64,000 nucleotides of DNA from Hoplostethus atlanticus (taxonomy: Eukaryota; Chordata; Actinopteri; Trachichthyiformes; Trachichthyidae): the NCBI GenBank assembly GCA_034670405.1, contig JAXDDX010000043.1, forward strand, positions 1,763,501-1,827,500, given 5' to 3'. Below, piece by piece: positions 8,850 through 22,600 of this stretch. A program made the position numbers and the translations under genes. The notes beneath the pieces were generated by a model that was given only the letters and a program-made list of their open reading frames with translations, made no database searches and had not been told where the DNA came from. How positions within the stretch are numbered: position 1 is the first letter of the stretch; each line of letters opens with the position of its first letter.

Positions 8850-11800
8850 TCTCTGACAGGTAGTCATAGATGTTATGTCACCTGCGCTCAATGAGCATGT
8901 TAATGTATATTTGCCTGTGGCACGTTGCATGCTTCCTTGGCATGACAGCCATTTAGAGGATTTATAGCACTATTGGTGTTGAGCTCTACAGGGGTATGGA
9001 CTTATTACTGGTGTATCAACACAGTGCAATTCACATTCTGTACTGATGAGACAAGTGAGGATGTTGCTCATGGTGCCACTTACATAAGTGGGTAGATTGC
9101 CTGTTTAGATCCCCGACCAGCAGGGGAATGTGGGTGGGGAAACTGAGTAAACAGCGTTATCTCCATCAGCGAGACTAGATCTCATCCTTTCCAAACTCCA
9201 GTATATGTTGACCCAACTGTACCACGCTTCTGAAGAAGAAACCTGGCCGACCTGGGCTTTAGCCAGCACCCCACATGCTGATTTATCGATGGTAAATCTG
9301 ATCAGGGACACTTGATTGAAAAAGTTTCCAAAAACATTTCCACAGTTTCTCCATAGCTGTTAATTGTCAGGAGTGTCTTGAAAATGCAATTGCCAGGGAG
9401 TTTTTGTGGCGTACAGGCTGGAAAAAACAACCCCCAACAGGTAGGAGTGTTTTGGGGCAGTAAAAATTGTACTTATTGCCCCTTTCCATGCTTATAAAGT
9501 GTTACTCTCTGATTTCCTATTGGCAAACCTGGAAGTGAGGTCTCCGTGACACTTCAATAACACTGGCTCTGAGGTGCAGGTCTCATCGATGACACTACCG
9601 GACAGGGGACGGCGGCGTGTTGTCATCTCGTGGCCCTGGCACCTGAACAGGGCGCTTTGTTCCTGAAGGTGCCTGGTGACGGGCCGGTGAATACCCCCAT
9701 TTAGGGATTTGTTGCCCCCCTGCCTTGTCAGAATGGCGACAGAGGTCATGCTAGCCTCTCTCCCCGGCGTCATGTCAGCCATCTAGAATGACCTGTCCTC
9801 TTTATTTTGAATCCTTCCAGTGTTGTTTTCAATTCGACTCCATTTCATATCTCTACATCCGTTCTCTCTTCCCCCAACCCCTCCCTGAGACTTAACAGTA
9901 GAATAAGCTTCAATTCCTAGTTGTACAAGCAGCCAACAGTAGGGAGTGCGGTTGGGTGAGAGTCGTCGCTCCCTGACAATATCCCTGTGACCCTAGAATG
10001 ATCATGCGTGGGAGAAGTGCAGGACAAAGGAAATTCAAAAGGTAAGTTCCTGGCAGAGAGCGTATCAGAGGAGGAGGATATGGGAGCGGTGATGTGATTC
10101 AGCAGGAAGATTGTGCTGAGATTTCATCTTCCAGTTTCATGTTTTTTGGTATGGGCTAATAAGAGAATAAATCTTGCCGCGAGTCATTGTGGAGCGGAGA
10201 GAGACTGACACTTACTTGGACTCATTTGTTCAGTGGCTGGTCTAAAAAGGGCCCTTTTAAATGGGAGTATACTGCTCTGAGTCATCCTCACAATGGGTCT
10301 TTGTCCAGGACGTGGTGTCCTATAGCACACAAGTGCTATGGAGTTGCATGGCTCTGGCCTCGTTTCCAGCATGACACGGGGAGTCGGACCTCTCTGCCAT
10401 ATCTGCTGACTGGGCAGAAGACAACCTTTTACCTCCCTCCTTTACAGCTCCCACCCCCAAACTCTCACAACCAATGGGATCTCAGTTTTACTGCTTGACA
10501 AGGTTTCCTGCACAAGTCTGGAAAAGTCTGGAAATTGAATCTGAATCTTGAACTGTTTGGTGTTTACAGACGTGATTTCACTCATTCAAGGAACCCTGAG
10601 TTGACTAACAGCCAGAGTGTGACTACTACATGAACAAAGTCCTAGCTGTACATTTGCAAGTCAATTGTGTGTGTTGCATTTGTGAACGGAGATATCAGCG
10701 ACTACGTTTACACACAAACAACTGTAATGTCATGAAGAGAATAATGCAAGAGAGGCACCGTCTATGTGACCACCGCATTCTGACTGTTAGGGCCAATGTG
10801 GTCACAGTCTAATGTGATGTGTAGTGATGGAGCCCACATCCTGTCAGGGGCCCAGCGACAAACACACTACTCTGAATAACCAGAACACTAGAGGTGGTTA
10901 GGGATTTATTCTCTACTATTACTGTGACTATAATCGCATTATTGTGCACATGTAAACCTAATCGTCAACGCAGCAACAAACTTAAAACAGTTATATAATT
11001 GTTATATACTGTAATGGATGTAACAAATATTCCCATGCCTCTCAAAAGATGATGTGTAATAGAGGAGTGAAATAAGAGCTGAGGAGAAAAGGTGGAGGGA
11101 GTGTGTTAACCTAAAGGAACAAGGAACAAGGAAAATGAAAAGGAACAAGAGTCCCATGTGAGAAAGTGTTTTCACCCCTGTGTAATATTGAACGGTCATT
11201 AAGCCTCGTGCATCGTTGCCATTACACCAATAAGCAAACAGTGCATGTATGTTTCCATGGTCATAAAGCAGACGGGGTCTGCACGCTCTTGTTTGAACTG
11301 AAATCTGAGCAAGCCTAGGTCTTGTAAAGAGGTCTGCACTGACACTGACCCGCACACAAACCAGTTTACAGCTGTAGTACCAGATGTAAGTGAGCTTTTG
11401 TCGAAAAGAGGATTTTAAAAAGGTTCCAACTTCATAAAAAACAGTTCAAAATGAAAGTGCTATTTGATTGGAAAAAACATATTCAAGAAGGGCTTTGTGG
11501 CAAAATATTAAAAAGCCTTCATTCACTGGCTAGTCCACTTTGGAACAACATGTTTCTGCTCACGTCTTCATCAGCGAGAGCTTGAAAAAACCTTTTTCTC
11601 CCACTTCACCAAACCCTCTGATCTTAGTTTTCCCCCCTCCATCGTAACTTACTGTATTTACAGTGCAAACATCTCTCAAACATCTCCACATCTCTCTCTC
11701 TCTTTCTGACGTTAGTTTAAACCCAGAGCTGAAGAGGATTGCACTTTGACCAGAAGTTGTTTTAAGTATATACTATATAAGCATGGACTCAGATGTCATA

Positions 11801-14800
11801 CACGTTGAATGTCCCATAAAGTAAACCACGCTGATATCGGAGCCATGGACGCCTAAACACAACCTGCCCCCGACAAGCCGTCCTTCACTCCTGAAACATG
11901 TTCATTTCAGATGTGTTGTCTTGTGAAGGGACTGTTGTTTCCTGTGATTAGGATAGTTTGTTCTCTGGTAGTCAGAAATCCCCTCAGGCCGACTGTCGAG
12001 GTTTTACCGAAGCTCAATTGTGTGTGAAGTGTGGAAGTGGTCAGATCTGTTCCAGGGCTGCAGAGATGTGGTTCTCTGTGCTGTGGGCCGACTCGATAGC
12101 TTCTGTGTTTGTCGAGATCTGTGTACACAAATAACTACATGACTGGGTTATCTACAGTGGAGGGAGAACCACTACTTTACTCAAGTACTGCTATGTTTAG
12201 TAAACTTTACTTAGTAAAATCAAAATAAGTAAAAATGTAAAGAAGTAACTGTTTGTAAAAGTTACTGAGTTACTTACATATGATCTAAAGAGTTTGAACT
12301 AGTTTCTTTTAATCAAGCAGCTTCACATAAAAAAAGTAAAGCAGGGAAGTAATAGTTGTGGTTTCTGATCAGACCATCCTTTTCTTCACCAACATATCAG
12401 TTGGTTATTAGTTATAATGTTTTCAGAGCTGTAAATCTAAACAGGTCAAGACCACAGGTTTGGCGCTGATGACATCCACCGACTTCCCTTGTTTCCTTCA
12501 CTCATCACTCATAAATTGAGCAGTTTCTGATGCAATACGGAACGCAACATATGGAAGTAAAAGCGACTCAGTTACAGCAACGAGTAATTTGTTACTTCCA
12601 TTATCTATTAACTGCAGCAGGATTGTGAGTTTGCATTGAGGTTCATCCAAACTATTTTCCTTTTGGTTCACTTGTACGTGAGAGATGTTCCACGGTGCCC
12701 GAGCTGACATACACTGTAGGCTAGTCTGAGGAATGTTCGTTTTAATTTTAACCCGACATTCCCGTCTTTAGCTGTGCCAATGACGGTGCTCCGGTGGCCT
12801 TTGAAGTAAATAGAGGGCTAGTGCGAAAGCTTGCAGCCCCTTCCAGCCAGCCCGCTGACCGCGCAGACATCAAAAGCTTCCCCAATTAGTGTCAGCAAAC
12901 ACGCGGCTCCGGGTCTGCAGGCAGGCCGGAGAGCCGGGTGTGTATGCAGAGATGACCCGTATACATTAAAGTATCATTGAAGTGGGAAAGTACCACCAGA
13001 TGGGCGTACATTTTGGCTGGTGGTTGATAAGTTTATCAATTCTGCCCTACAAAAGCAAACAGCAGTAGCTACTTTTTGTGTGTTTTAGAAGTCAAAGGTC
13101 ATATCCAGGGTTTGGATTTAATATCACCAGAAATTGTACCCAAAAATCCTACGAGATGATGTACTATCCACCTGGGTACCAACAATACTTGTGGGGCCAG
13201 GAGATCAAAATTGCTCTTTGTCTTTGCAGGGCAGTAGTATCCTCCCAGTCAGTAGGCGGGTGTTTTCAGACACACACGTTTACTGGTAACATTCAGAATG
13301 AGTTTTGATTCAAGTGTGGAAGTTAGAGCAGAAATTTAACTTAGCGCTCCTTCACTTTCGCATCCTGTTTCTGTGGGTTTTAGGTTCCTCTCCCCTGGCA
13401 TGCATTGCCAATCCACAGAGCTTTGAGGAAGTGGATGACTCAGGTGTGAAGAGTGACTTTAACTGTATAACTGTCGCCACACACATACACTTGATTATTT
13501 CACAACCATTAGCAAGATTATCACTTCCTGCCACAACCCTAATGCCGTTGTACAGGGCCCACCAAGTGTAAAGGGAAAACAATGACCTTCTTTTCAGAGT
13601 TGTTATTACTACACGTTAAACTGTAATTGGCACGATTTCAATGTAAACACACCTGTCTTATCAGCCTTGATCACAAAGTGTCACATCCCCCTTAACTGTA
13701 GATTCAATTTGCCCAAATTAATTTCAGGTGTCGGGTATGGCCGCTGGCAGGAAATCTTCTCATTGCACAGGAAGTAACGAATCAAAACTTAAGAGCGAAA
13801 TACAAAACTTTATCCGACACAGCAGTGACCGAACGCTCCATCCAAAGAAAGCTGGACTCACCGATGATGGCTGAAGTTCTTCATCACCTCCACCCCAACC
13901 AGCCATACATGAGAGGAAATTTAGGTCTGAGGGGTGCACAGTTTACTGATGTCACGCTACACGATTTATGGGCAATGAAGTCCTTCAAACTTCCAAGAAT
14001 TCAAACGGTTATCTCACGTTGCTAAAGTTGCTACGACAGCTTTAAATTACTGTCTTTGTTTTTCTTTTCACAACACCTTATGCAACCGTGAAGCATGCGT
14101 GACTCCTCTTACATGAACATCCTCACCGACTTGTCACGTGTTTCTTTGAACCTGGGTTGTGTAGGACTTTAGCAGGAGGATTCAAATTCCTTTTCTTTCT
14201 CTCCCTTCATCTGGCCCGGTCCTCAGAGGTTCCAGACAACAGTAATATAAGCTCCCTTTGAGAATACAATTGCTCACTATTGCCGTGTTCACCGTATGGT
14301 TTAGAATGTCCTCTACATTGTTAGACTTCAATGGAAACATCTAAACGGGAGGTACGTACTCAAACTGCACTATCCCAGGGATTAATGTAATATAAAACAA
14401 ATAATTCTGCTCGTCATTCTCTTGGTTGACTTTACTGCGTATCGCTCATGCTCATCTTTTAAGACAGTTGAAGGAAATAAATCTGATTAAATGATGCTTT
14501 TCTGGCAATACCGACTAGTGCCTTTCTCATAGATAACGTCTCCCGAGAAACCATATACAGCCAAGATCCAGTTTCTCTATGGTTGCCTTGTCTTTGTACT
14601 GCAAGACATTATGAACAATAACAAGAATATAATTATTTTGTTTTGCAACGCCATGTGTTTTTTTTTTTGGGCCAACGTTAAGCACAGCACAATATGTTCA
14701 CTGTCATTGTCAGTAGTTTTGCTGGGTGAAAAGATACACAATACTGTGTCTCTCCAAGAAGCCTAATATTAGCAATGTGAAATCAAACACCAATCATCAC

Positions 14801-15476
14801 TGTGTTCTCAAAGCCAACATAAAACCAAATATGAAATGTATATTGAATAAAACTTTCAGTATCTCAGGTTTGTATCAACTATCAATATTGAGTGTACAGT
14901 TACAATACAGTTTATGTATAAAAGTACTGTATTCATACTAAGTGAATGTTTTGATATCTTTTCACGGGCAAATATTGCTCTAGTGAAAAGAAATAGAAAT
15001 ATACACTCTTGGCCTCAGGGGCTGAACACTGATAATATGAACCCTTAACATATTGTTCAGATTACACCAATTCATCCCTCTGGTGTAATCTGGTGATACA
15101 TCCCACTTAAAATGCTTTCTTGAATGTGTAGTTGAGTAACTGATACCCTCATTTCAACATGGCGAGCGTATATCATGACCGCTATTGTTGGATGACCTGA
15201 TTTGGAAATTCACATTGATGTTTGCTGCTGATAAGGCCAAACACTAAAGCAGCAAATCTAGGACACGGCGTTGAAAGAAAATTGTACGGACCAAAAGGTG
15301 ATTTTATGTTTATTTATGAACAAAATTGTATGTACATTTTTATTTTTTACATGTATTTACATCACCCAGACAGGATCACCACCCACTACACCCACAACGT
15401 TCAGCTTTATAATCATTGAACGCTCCATTAATACCATCATTCCCCACATTAAATTAAATATCAGACACCCTCATTT

Positions 15477-15500
15477 GCCCCCCCCTTTTACCGGGGGGGC
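15477..15500. other. Perfect G/C hairpin beyond the b3gnt7 3' end
   Basis: GCCCCCCC (from 15477) pairs with GGGGGGGC (to 15500) around an 8-base loop, an 8-bp all-G/C stem. In the - strand transcript it would fall about 30 bases after the AATAAA signal. Confidence 0.6.
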
Positions 15501-15531
15501 GATTAAATAAATGTCATGTACCAGCAGTAGT

Positions 15532-15537
15532 TTTATT
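15532..15537 (-). terminator. b3gnt7: Candidate b3gnt7 poly(A) signal
   Basis: AATAAA on the - strand about 770 bases past the b3gnt7 stop codon, the first canonical signal I noticed downstream. The 3'UTR would be 15532-16302. Confidence 0.5.
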
Positions 15538-16302
15538 TGTTTCACAGTTTCATTTTAAACCCTCTACCAAATTCATTCAGTCAAGTATATCAGCACATTC
15601 AAATCCATTGACAACATTAGATTTTAGAGTTTTTAAAAAAGGTTTCCAATAGTATGCTAGCAGTAGAAGTCCAGATCAAGTCAGTTACATTCCAGGCAAT
15701 AAGAGAAGTGCAAGGACCTCTACTATAAAAAAAAAAGAAAAGTGATCTAAATCGAGTAGAGTAGAAAAGGTGACTAAATACGTAGAAATAAGAGACTTTT
15801 GGACCACATTACTGAGGTAGAGACACAGTTCTGATTGTCCGGGGCCATTTGAAGCCATTGAAGCACGCCAATGTCGGATCCAAGTGACGGTGATGTGCAA
15901 CACTCAGTATAATGCCAAAAGCCTGTTATTGTGGAGCAACTGATCATCCTCCTTGCTGCACCTATTGCCACAGCATCTCAAACTTGGGTTGTTGTCTCTG
16001 AATTTGCTGACAGTGAGAGTCCTTCAAAATGCCAAGAGTATATAAATAATTCTTAGTGAACCTTCAAACACACTCCACATAATTTACTCTGACGGTGGTG
16101 GATGACACTCCACAAAATCAGCATCACAGTACATAAATAGAAAATTCAAACGTAGTCCTGGTCCTTCTCCAAATAAAGGAGAACTTGAATCGAAGTTAAC
16201 TAGGAAGTTAACATATGCCTCCCTCCATCCCTCCCTCACTTCCAGCGAGTACCCACTGAGGCTCAGGGTCTGTGCTCTCCTTCGCCCAGTGTTTCCATCA
16301 GG

Positions 16303-17532
16303 CTATAACAGCTCCACTTTCTGTGCGCAGACCAGGTCACTGTTCACCAGATTCCACATGTGCATGAGGTCCGATGGAAGCAGCTTGTGCACCACAATCA
16401 TGCTCTTAAAGAAACAGGGTTCTCTGTTCAACTTGCTGCTCTTATTTTTCACCAAGCCAAACGTTTTAAAGGCATTGTGTCTGATGGGGGTGACCTGGAG
16501 CACCTCCAGGCACATGCCCAGGAAGACATCATCGATGGGGAAGAGTTCCAGGGTGTCCGAAGCCCAGTGGAGCCTCCTTGCCAGGGGCCCACCCATCAGA
16601 AACCCCCCTCCACCAGCATATGGAGGATAGAGAGTCTTGTTGTACAGTGCCTGAGGGATGTAATATTTGTTTTCCTTTTTACGAATGGGCTTAGCCTTGA
16701 AAAGCACATCCCCCACAAATAGGTTCTTAACACGATTGCTGCTTTGAAGAAACTCCAAGATATTCTCCACACTGACAAAGACGTCATCATCCCCCTTGAA
16801 GATGTATTGCACATTGGGGCAGTACGTGTTGAACCACTTTAGGAAGTGGGTTTCTTTAAGGGTCAGGTTGAAGAAACTATCCAAGAAGTCCCACTGCAGA
16901 AGATCCCCGTAGATGTAGTCCTCGTACTCCAGTAGCTTCTGGTGGTTTGCTTGCTCCGCCTCGTTGGACGATTTACCAAGGAGGAAGAGAGTCCTCACCC
17001 TCTTGCCAGCCACGACCTGCTCCTTGCCCCAGGTCTTTCGGATGACCTCCCGGCGGTCGTGCTGGGTTGCCACTGACTTAATGACCAGGAGAAGATAAGT
17101 CTCCCCGGTACACTTCTCTGGGTGGTTGAGGAGCATGGGAAAGTAACGGCAATGCCGGTAAAGCAGAAACTGCTTGAAATTGGCCTCCAGGCTCTTGAAC
17201 CACTCCTGGCTCGAGAGGTTTAGGTTTGCACTACAGTTGGAGGTGCTTACGTCCCACGTCTTGTGGCCATGGTCCTCGGTGACGCTGTGCTCCTCCGTGG
17301 TGGCCTCCGTCTCAGGCACTGGCTCGGGGTTGCTAGCCTTCCAGAAGCCATTCACCCCCCAGGTAGGTACCGCCTCTGCTCCCTGAGAGGAGTCCATTCG
17401 AGGCTGCCTCTCAATTTGGAAGGGAGCCTCGTTATTGATGCTCCCTCTCTGGACAACAGTCAGCGCCACCGCGGCCAGGAAGAACATGACACTCACCCGT
17501 TTGTACACCCGGCAACGATCCCTGGTGTTCAT
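16303..17532 (-). CDS. b3gnt7: UDP-GlcNAc:betaGal beta-1,3-N-acetylglucosaminyltransferase 7
   Basis: Golgi type II membrane enzyme (GT31 family) that adds beta-1,3-GlcNAc to galactose ends, making poly-N-acetyllactosamine/keratan-sulphate-type chains. 409 codons (human about 401). A short basic cytoplasmic end is followed by a signal anchor at about residues 14-28 ([15 protein letters not shown]), a stem rich in Glu/Pro/Thr, then the catalytic domain: [21 protein letters not shown], the KTWG motif, a GDDDVFV metal-binding DxD motif, [12 protein letters not shown], and [12 protein letters not shown] near the end. The start is ATG 17532-17530, one base after an intron acceptor (CTGCAG ending at 17534). 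The frame stays open five codons further upstream, but those lie in the intron. The stop is TAG at 16305-16303. The coding region is a single exon. Confidence 0.95.
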   Translation of the reverse strand: MNTRDRCRVYKRVSVMFFLAAVALTVVQRGSINNEAPFQIERQPRMDSSQGAEAVPTWGVNGFWKASNPEPVPETEATTEEHSVTEDHGHKTWDVSTSNCSANLNLSSQEWFKSLEANFKQFLLYRHCRYFPMLLNHPEKCTGETYLLLVIKSVATQHDRREVIRKTWGKEQVVAGKRVRTLFLLGKSSNEAEQANHQKLLEYEDYIYGDLLQWDFLDSFFNLTLKETHFLKWFNTYCPNVQYIFKGDDDVFVSVENILEFLQSSNRVKNLFVGDVLFKAKPIRKKENKYYIPQALYNKTLYPPYAGGGGFLMGGPLARRLHWASDTLELFPIDDVFLGMCLEVLQVTPIRHNAFKTFGLVKNKSSKLNREPCFFKSMIVVHKLLPSDLMHMWNLVNSDLVCAQKVELL

Positions 17533-17534
17533 CC

Positions 17535-19328
17535 TGCAGGAACACAAAGATCACAGTTGTCAGTCACAGATAAGTAATGTGCCAAGGTTATCCGTCTCAG
17601 TAACTTTTAAAAGAACAGATCTTCTTCTTTTGAAAGAACAGAAGAAGATCTAAATACCGAGCTGTAGAATAAATACCATGCTGATTTGTTTTGATTGAGT
17701 AGTTTATTTATTATAAAGTGAAACATGACAGAGATACAGTTACACTATTTAAAAATAAATATAAACATTAGGATTTCAACATGAAATATGAAAAGTCCTA
17801 GATTGTGTTGGATGTAATTATAGGCTCCAAATGCTGAAGTTTGGAGCTCATTGTTTGATGCTTGCAATGACTTGTAGGGCCGCTTGCACAATATTCCTTC
17901 AACTACATGTTTATATTACCCACAGGGGAATATTTGCGGTTTCATGTATAGCCAATAAAGCAAAGATTGTGGATTGTGTAATGCGTATTGTCACTAATAT
18001 GTGATAAGCTTTCTCTGCTGTGGGCCATGAAATAGATATTTGCAGTGTTGGTAATAGATAGCTATATCAAATCAGAATCTAATCACTGAAAGCGCTGTAT
18101 CCCCCTCACCTTTTTTTACTTTCTGAACTGAAAAGTTAACCTCAGTGACACTCCCGTACAGTAGAACAATGATTTTCCATTTTCTACATTTAGTACAAAA
18201 AGTTCAGCACAAGAGATTCATTATAAGAGTGACAGGCTGACTTGCTTGTCACTTTTTACTCCACCAGTGTCACTCCTGGAAGAATACGTGGAATGTACTT
18301 GGAAAGCAAAGTTGCCCCTGCACTTCAAATTCTCACGTTTCATCATGTCATGCTGGGGCTTGAGACACTCCCTATGTGGCCCCTTGGTTTCTACCTTTGG
18401 AGATTTGTTTTCCAATAACCACCGAAGGAACGCAGGAAAATGCCAACCCGAGTAGCACTGCGAAATAATGACCACCTTATTCGTTTAGTCTCATGCGTCT
18501 TCAAATCGTATTTTTATTAAATCGAGGAAATAAATAAATAAATAAAACAAAAAATCAGCCGAGCGGTGAAACAATTCCACTTGTTCCACTTGCAGTTTCA
18601 CTTCAGGAGGTTTCCAGAGAGAAAAGCACAGCGCGAGGAAAAAGCATGAGGAAATTCTTGAAACAAGTTGATTTGCACTGGATATTGGCGGTTCTTTTCG
18701 CCTATTTTACCACCTAGTAGTGTTGCATGATTGGTTAATAAGGATACTTTTATGTGTTTTTTTAAAATAAACTTCTACCCAACATCTCCTCTTTGATGTT
18801 TTCTCTAGAGGAAATGCACATCTCTCATGAAAGCATGCGACTGAATAATGACAACGGGTTTTCCCCATTAGATTTCATAAATTCAACGGTTCATCCATCC
18901 CGGCCAATAATATCCATCTTGCATACTGTGTCTTTTGTCTTAAAATCTTATTCTTAAAAGAAGTGAAAAAATCTGGCAGTGAGGTGACAATTTTATGAAC
19001 TTCTTACAAGCATTTTGTTGAATCTAGTGGCAGGTTGATGCTGGCGGGGTGACCTGCCGTATCCTGCCGCGTTTCAAAGAGATTGTCATGAAATGAAACT
19101 TAATTGGGAACAAGTGAAAGTCTTTCTCCTGATTGGCAGAATTTTTAAAACCAGATTTCAATACTAACACAATTCAATACTAAAAGACTCGTTAAGAGAT
19201 ATTTATTGCAGTGCTGCGCGTAATTACGCATCTCCCAACCGCTTTACCAAACATAATAAAAGCTTTCGGGTTCGCGTAAAATTATTCATTTACAAAGAAT
19301 AGGAAACAAGGAGAAAAATGCCACTTAC
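17535..19328 (-). other. b3gnt7: b3gnt7 intron 1
   Basis: Bounded by a GTAAGT donor (rc of 19323-19328) and a CTGCAG acceptor (ending 17534). It holds AT-rich sequence without clear repeats or genes. Confidence 0.6.
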
Positions 19329-19575
19329 ATTTTCTTTTAGGCTTGACACCGATTTGTGATGCTGAGAGACACCCGAGGCAGAGTCGCGCTGTTTGTTGAG
19401 CCCAGAAAAAAAGAGGGAAAACTGAGTTATCCTCCGTGCAGCTGTTAGTTAAGATACTGAGATTGTCTTTTCCATCCAAAATGGGAGTGGAAATGTTTCT
19501 GACAGAGATGAGAAAGGAGCGGACTGTAATGTTTGAGTGCCTCCGACATGCACCGTGCGGGTTGGGATCTGAGCC
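19329..19575 (-). other. b3gnt7: b3gnt7 noncoding first exon (5'UTR)
   Basis: - strand sequence ending in AAAAGAAAAT directly before a perfect GTAAGT donor. The transcription start is inferred about 25-30 bases below the TATA-like box at 19595-19602. The exon contains upstream ATGs, for example ATGTCGGAGG near 19550, so translation may be modulated by a uORF. The exact 5' end is not visible. Confidence 0.55.
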
Positions 19576-19594
19576 GCCAGCGGCTCGTCCGGGG

Positions 19595-19627
19595 CTTTTA
19601 AAGGCACGGCCGGCGCCCACGCGCGCG

Positions 19628-19674
<47 letters not shown>
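19595..19674 (-). promoter_or_regulatory. b3gnt7: b3gnt7 promoter: TATA-like box next to a (CG)n(CA)n tract
   Basis: TTTAAAAG on the - strand (19602-19595) lies in a GC-rich stretch. Immediately upstream is alternating CG (about 19618-19636) running into (CA)n to 19674. Alternating CG/CA is the sequence class most prone to form Z-DNA. Confidence 0.5.
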
Positions 19675-19675
<1 letters not shown>

Positions 19676-22600
19676 ATCATCGACGAGTCATCTTCCTCTA
19701 TTCAAACCGTCGATGAAAATATACTCCATCTTTACATTCGATCTATTAATACGATATTAGTATTATGATACATAAATTACTATTACACCTAGTACTACAA
19801 ATACTACTACTGGTGGTCGTACTACTACTAGTAGTGGTGGTAATACTACTACTACTTCTGTGTGCATACAACTTCAAGTCTAGGGGGGAAGGGACATTAT
19901 TACTATTATAGTGAAACTTTGCAGGTAAAACCTTAAAACCTTTAGGTAAAAGCCATATGAGTATAAATCATATATGATATGATATGTAGTACATGTATTG
20001 GTACACAGATTGAGTAACTAGACGCTGCTGACATCAGCACGAGGCCCTGGAGTCAATGAGCTGTCTCAAAGCAAACTTGCTTTTCTTCAGCTCTCTGCTT
20101 CTCACAGCCATTGTGTGATTAAGGATTTGTGAAAAGGTGAAATATGTCATTTTTATAGTCTGCTGTGGGAAATAGTGGTCAAGGTCACCTTTTAAGAAAT
20201 GCATTCCTGTTACTTGGCGCAGAACCACCTACAGTTGCTGGAAATGAAGAGAAGGTCAACAGTTTCTCTTTTGAATTGAAAGCGATAAGATGTCACAAAT
20301 CACAAATCACAACCTAGTTTTAGGATGCATGAATTGTTTGGGGGTTTTTTTTTAACAAGAAAGGACTCAATTTGGAAGCCGTTCATTTGCACGGTAACGT
20401 GTCTCCTATAGCAAAACACCACAAGCACCGGTGACGGCTAAGTTGCTGACTGCACAGCTCTGGTGACACCACAACTGCACTTAACCCTCGCTGCAGCAAA
20501 CCGTCCTCTTCCGCCTCTTTATGACCCAGGGAAAGAACAACAAAATGTCCCACTGTGCTTCAAAACAGGATTTTTTAAATCTGAACACAGCTGTGATCCA
20601 AAATCCCCCCCTTCCTCTCCTTCTCTCTCCATTTCCTGGATCCAACCAGCCATCCTTCTCAGGGCCATGTGCATCCTGTTGCCCGCCGGCAGTATTTTTT
20701 CCCGTTATTTTGTCCCCTATCTGTGGATGAGTGGCTCTGCGACTGCTGAGCTGGACTGGCGATGGATACTGCTGTCGCTCCTCTTTCCCTTGGCTGGTAA
20801 ACACTGCAGTTAGTCTTACTCTGTTTCCAACCCCACCCCCCAACCCCCCCGCTCCCCTTTCCCTTCTCCTTCCCTGGCTGCCACACAAACCTATGTAACT
20901 TAAGTTCATCCCAGGACACCGAAGGAGGCATGAAGCCCTCTGCAGCATGGTCACTACTTGTAACATATCCTACTTGTGGTAACTTCCCTTAAAGGGGCAT
21001 TAAGTCATTTATGACCTTTACTAACCTCTACTGGCCCCACAACACCTCCTGTCCCCTTGAAGCATGGTGGCCTTTGATTCACACAAACGGTCACATTTTT
21101 ACAATAGACACGAATAGCTGGCCAGTTAGCAGAGATCCATTCCAGGTGATACTGGAATAAGACAATATTTCTGTGGCAGTTGATTTTTGGACTTGACTAG
21201 TGTGCCAGACTTATCATGCTGGACTACTTCAGTTATTAATTAGTATTGATTGATTAATGGGACATTAAGTAATTAAATTCACATATAATAAACACATCGA
21301 TTTATAAATGTATTAATAGCTTAAAAACATTCATTAAATGGAATTATTGACATTTAATGAGCATTTTATTGTTTAATTGGGTAATTTAACTGAATCGTTT
21401 TCTTTAATGTAACTATTAATTAATTAATAATAAGTAATCACTGAACTAGACTGTAATAATAAGGAAGAAGCGCCACACTTTTTAGCCTTCAGCAGTTGAA
21501 AATTGAGATGGCCTTGAATGTGTGACTTGAAATTCTAGTGACCTGGAAGTTTCTGTTTCCAAAACAAGAGTAGGTCTATGTGCCAGAAATGGCTCCTGGC
21601 AATGGATGATTCATAGATTAGATAGATAGAATAGATAGAATAGATAGATAAAAATATTTCTTTTTACAAGTATTTCCTAGGACTATTGTGACTGTTGTGT
21701 ATTGACTAGTGTTTGTACAGCTACGTTTTATTTCTGATTTGGTCCTCATGGCAGGAATGTGTTCATACTGCTGATGGCAGGAACAAATCCTGCTAATACT
21801 GTACAAGGGGCCAGAACAATACAATGATGGGTGTGATTATATCAGATAGGACTCTATAGGACTCTCAGCAGGAGTACCACCTGTTGAACCGAGAGCCTGT
21901 GTGTTGGGAAAGGGGAGTCGAATTGTGAAATCATTGGGCAACAGGTGAGCTGAGCCTATTTGCCCTCCATTCATTTCACACGTCACTCGGTACGCCTGCT
22001 AATTTTCCACTCTGTAGCTCCTTTTCACCTTCACCGCCTCCTTGTGCAAGAATGAGGAAGTCAAGGGAATTCGGGGGGCGGGGGGGTGTTGAAAAGTACA
22101 CTGTTAATAAGAAATGGAAAACCTCTCTGCTAACCTTCGGCCCAAAGGAAGTCTGTACTAATCCTTTGTTGGAATTAGCACACCTGAGGGATTTGGGGGT
22201 GGATTACCTCTGGTCTGTCTGACTCTTGTCAGCTATCCGAGTGGAAGGAGCCAGCCTCAGAAGATTTGAGCGTCCCCCTCCCCTTTTGGATAAGCGAGGG
22301 CCCCTGGCTGGTAACTCCTCAGTCACTGTGGAAGAATTTACTGCTGGGGAAGAAAAGGTGGCTCGAGGGGATATTTCTCTCTCTTGCTCGCCCTCCCCTG
22401 CCTCTTTTCCACCCAGCCGTCAAGTGAGGATGTTCCTGCCTGGAAAGGCTAATGGAACAAAAGAGATGTGAACATGAACATCCCAGTCAGCTGTGGCTGA
22501 CTGGGATGACTGTTCACCACCCCCCTCTAACCACGCAGCGGGCCCTATAGGTTTACCAAACACCAATCTAAGGTTACCACAGCCTACAGGTACAAAGCAC

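Larger units (their letters stand above)
8481..15531. other. Intergenic region between the ncl and b3gnt7 3' ends
   Basis: About 7 kb between two convergent genes. I see no gene: the open frames are short and without domain features. Contents noted: a CTCF-like motif at 8836-8849; a decayed repeat around 12160-12610 with scattered TTACTCAAGTA / GTAACT motifs of a type common in fish; AT-rich unique sequence elsewhere. Nothing else I can support. Confidence 0.6.

Noticed and set aside
12160..12610. Inverted-repeat transposon suggested by GTAACT/TTACTC motifs
   Set aside because: Motifs are scattered and I could not fix matching ends or a target duplication; mentioned only under the intergenic entry.
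16289..17577. Several + strand open frames over b3gnt7
   Set aside because: Antisense shadows of the conserved glycosyltransferase exon; no independent domain or promoter.
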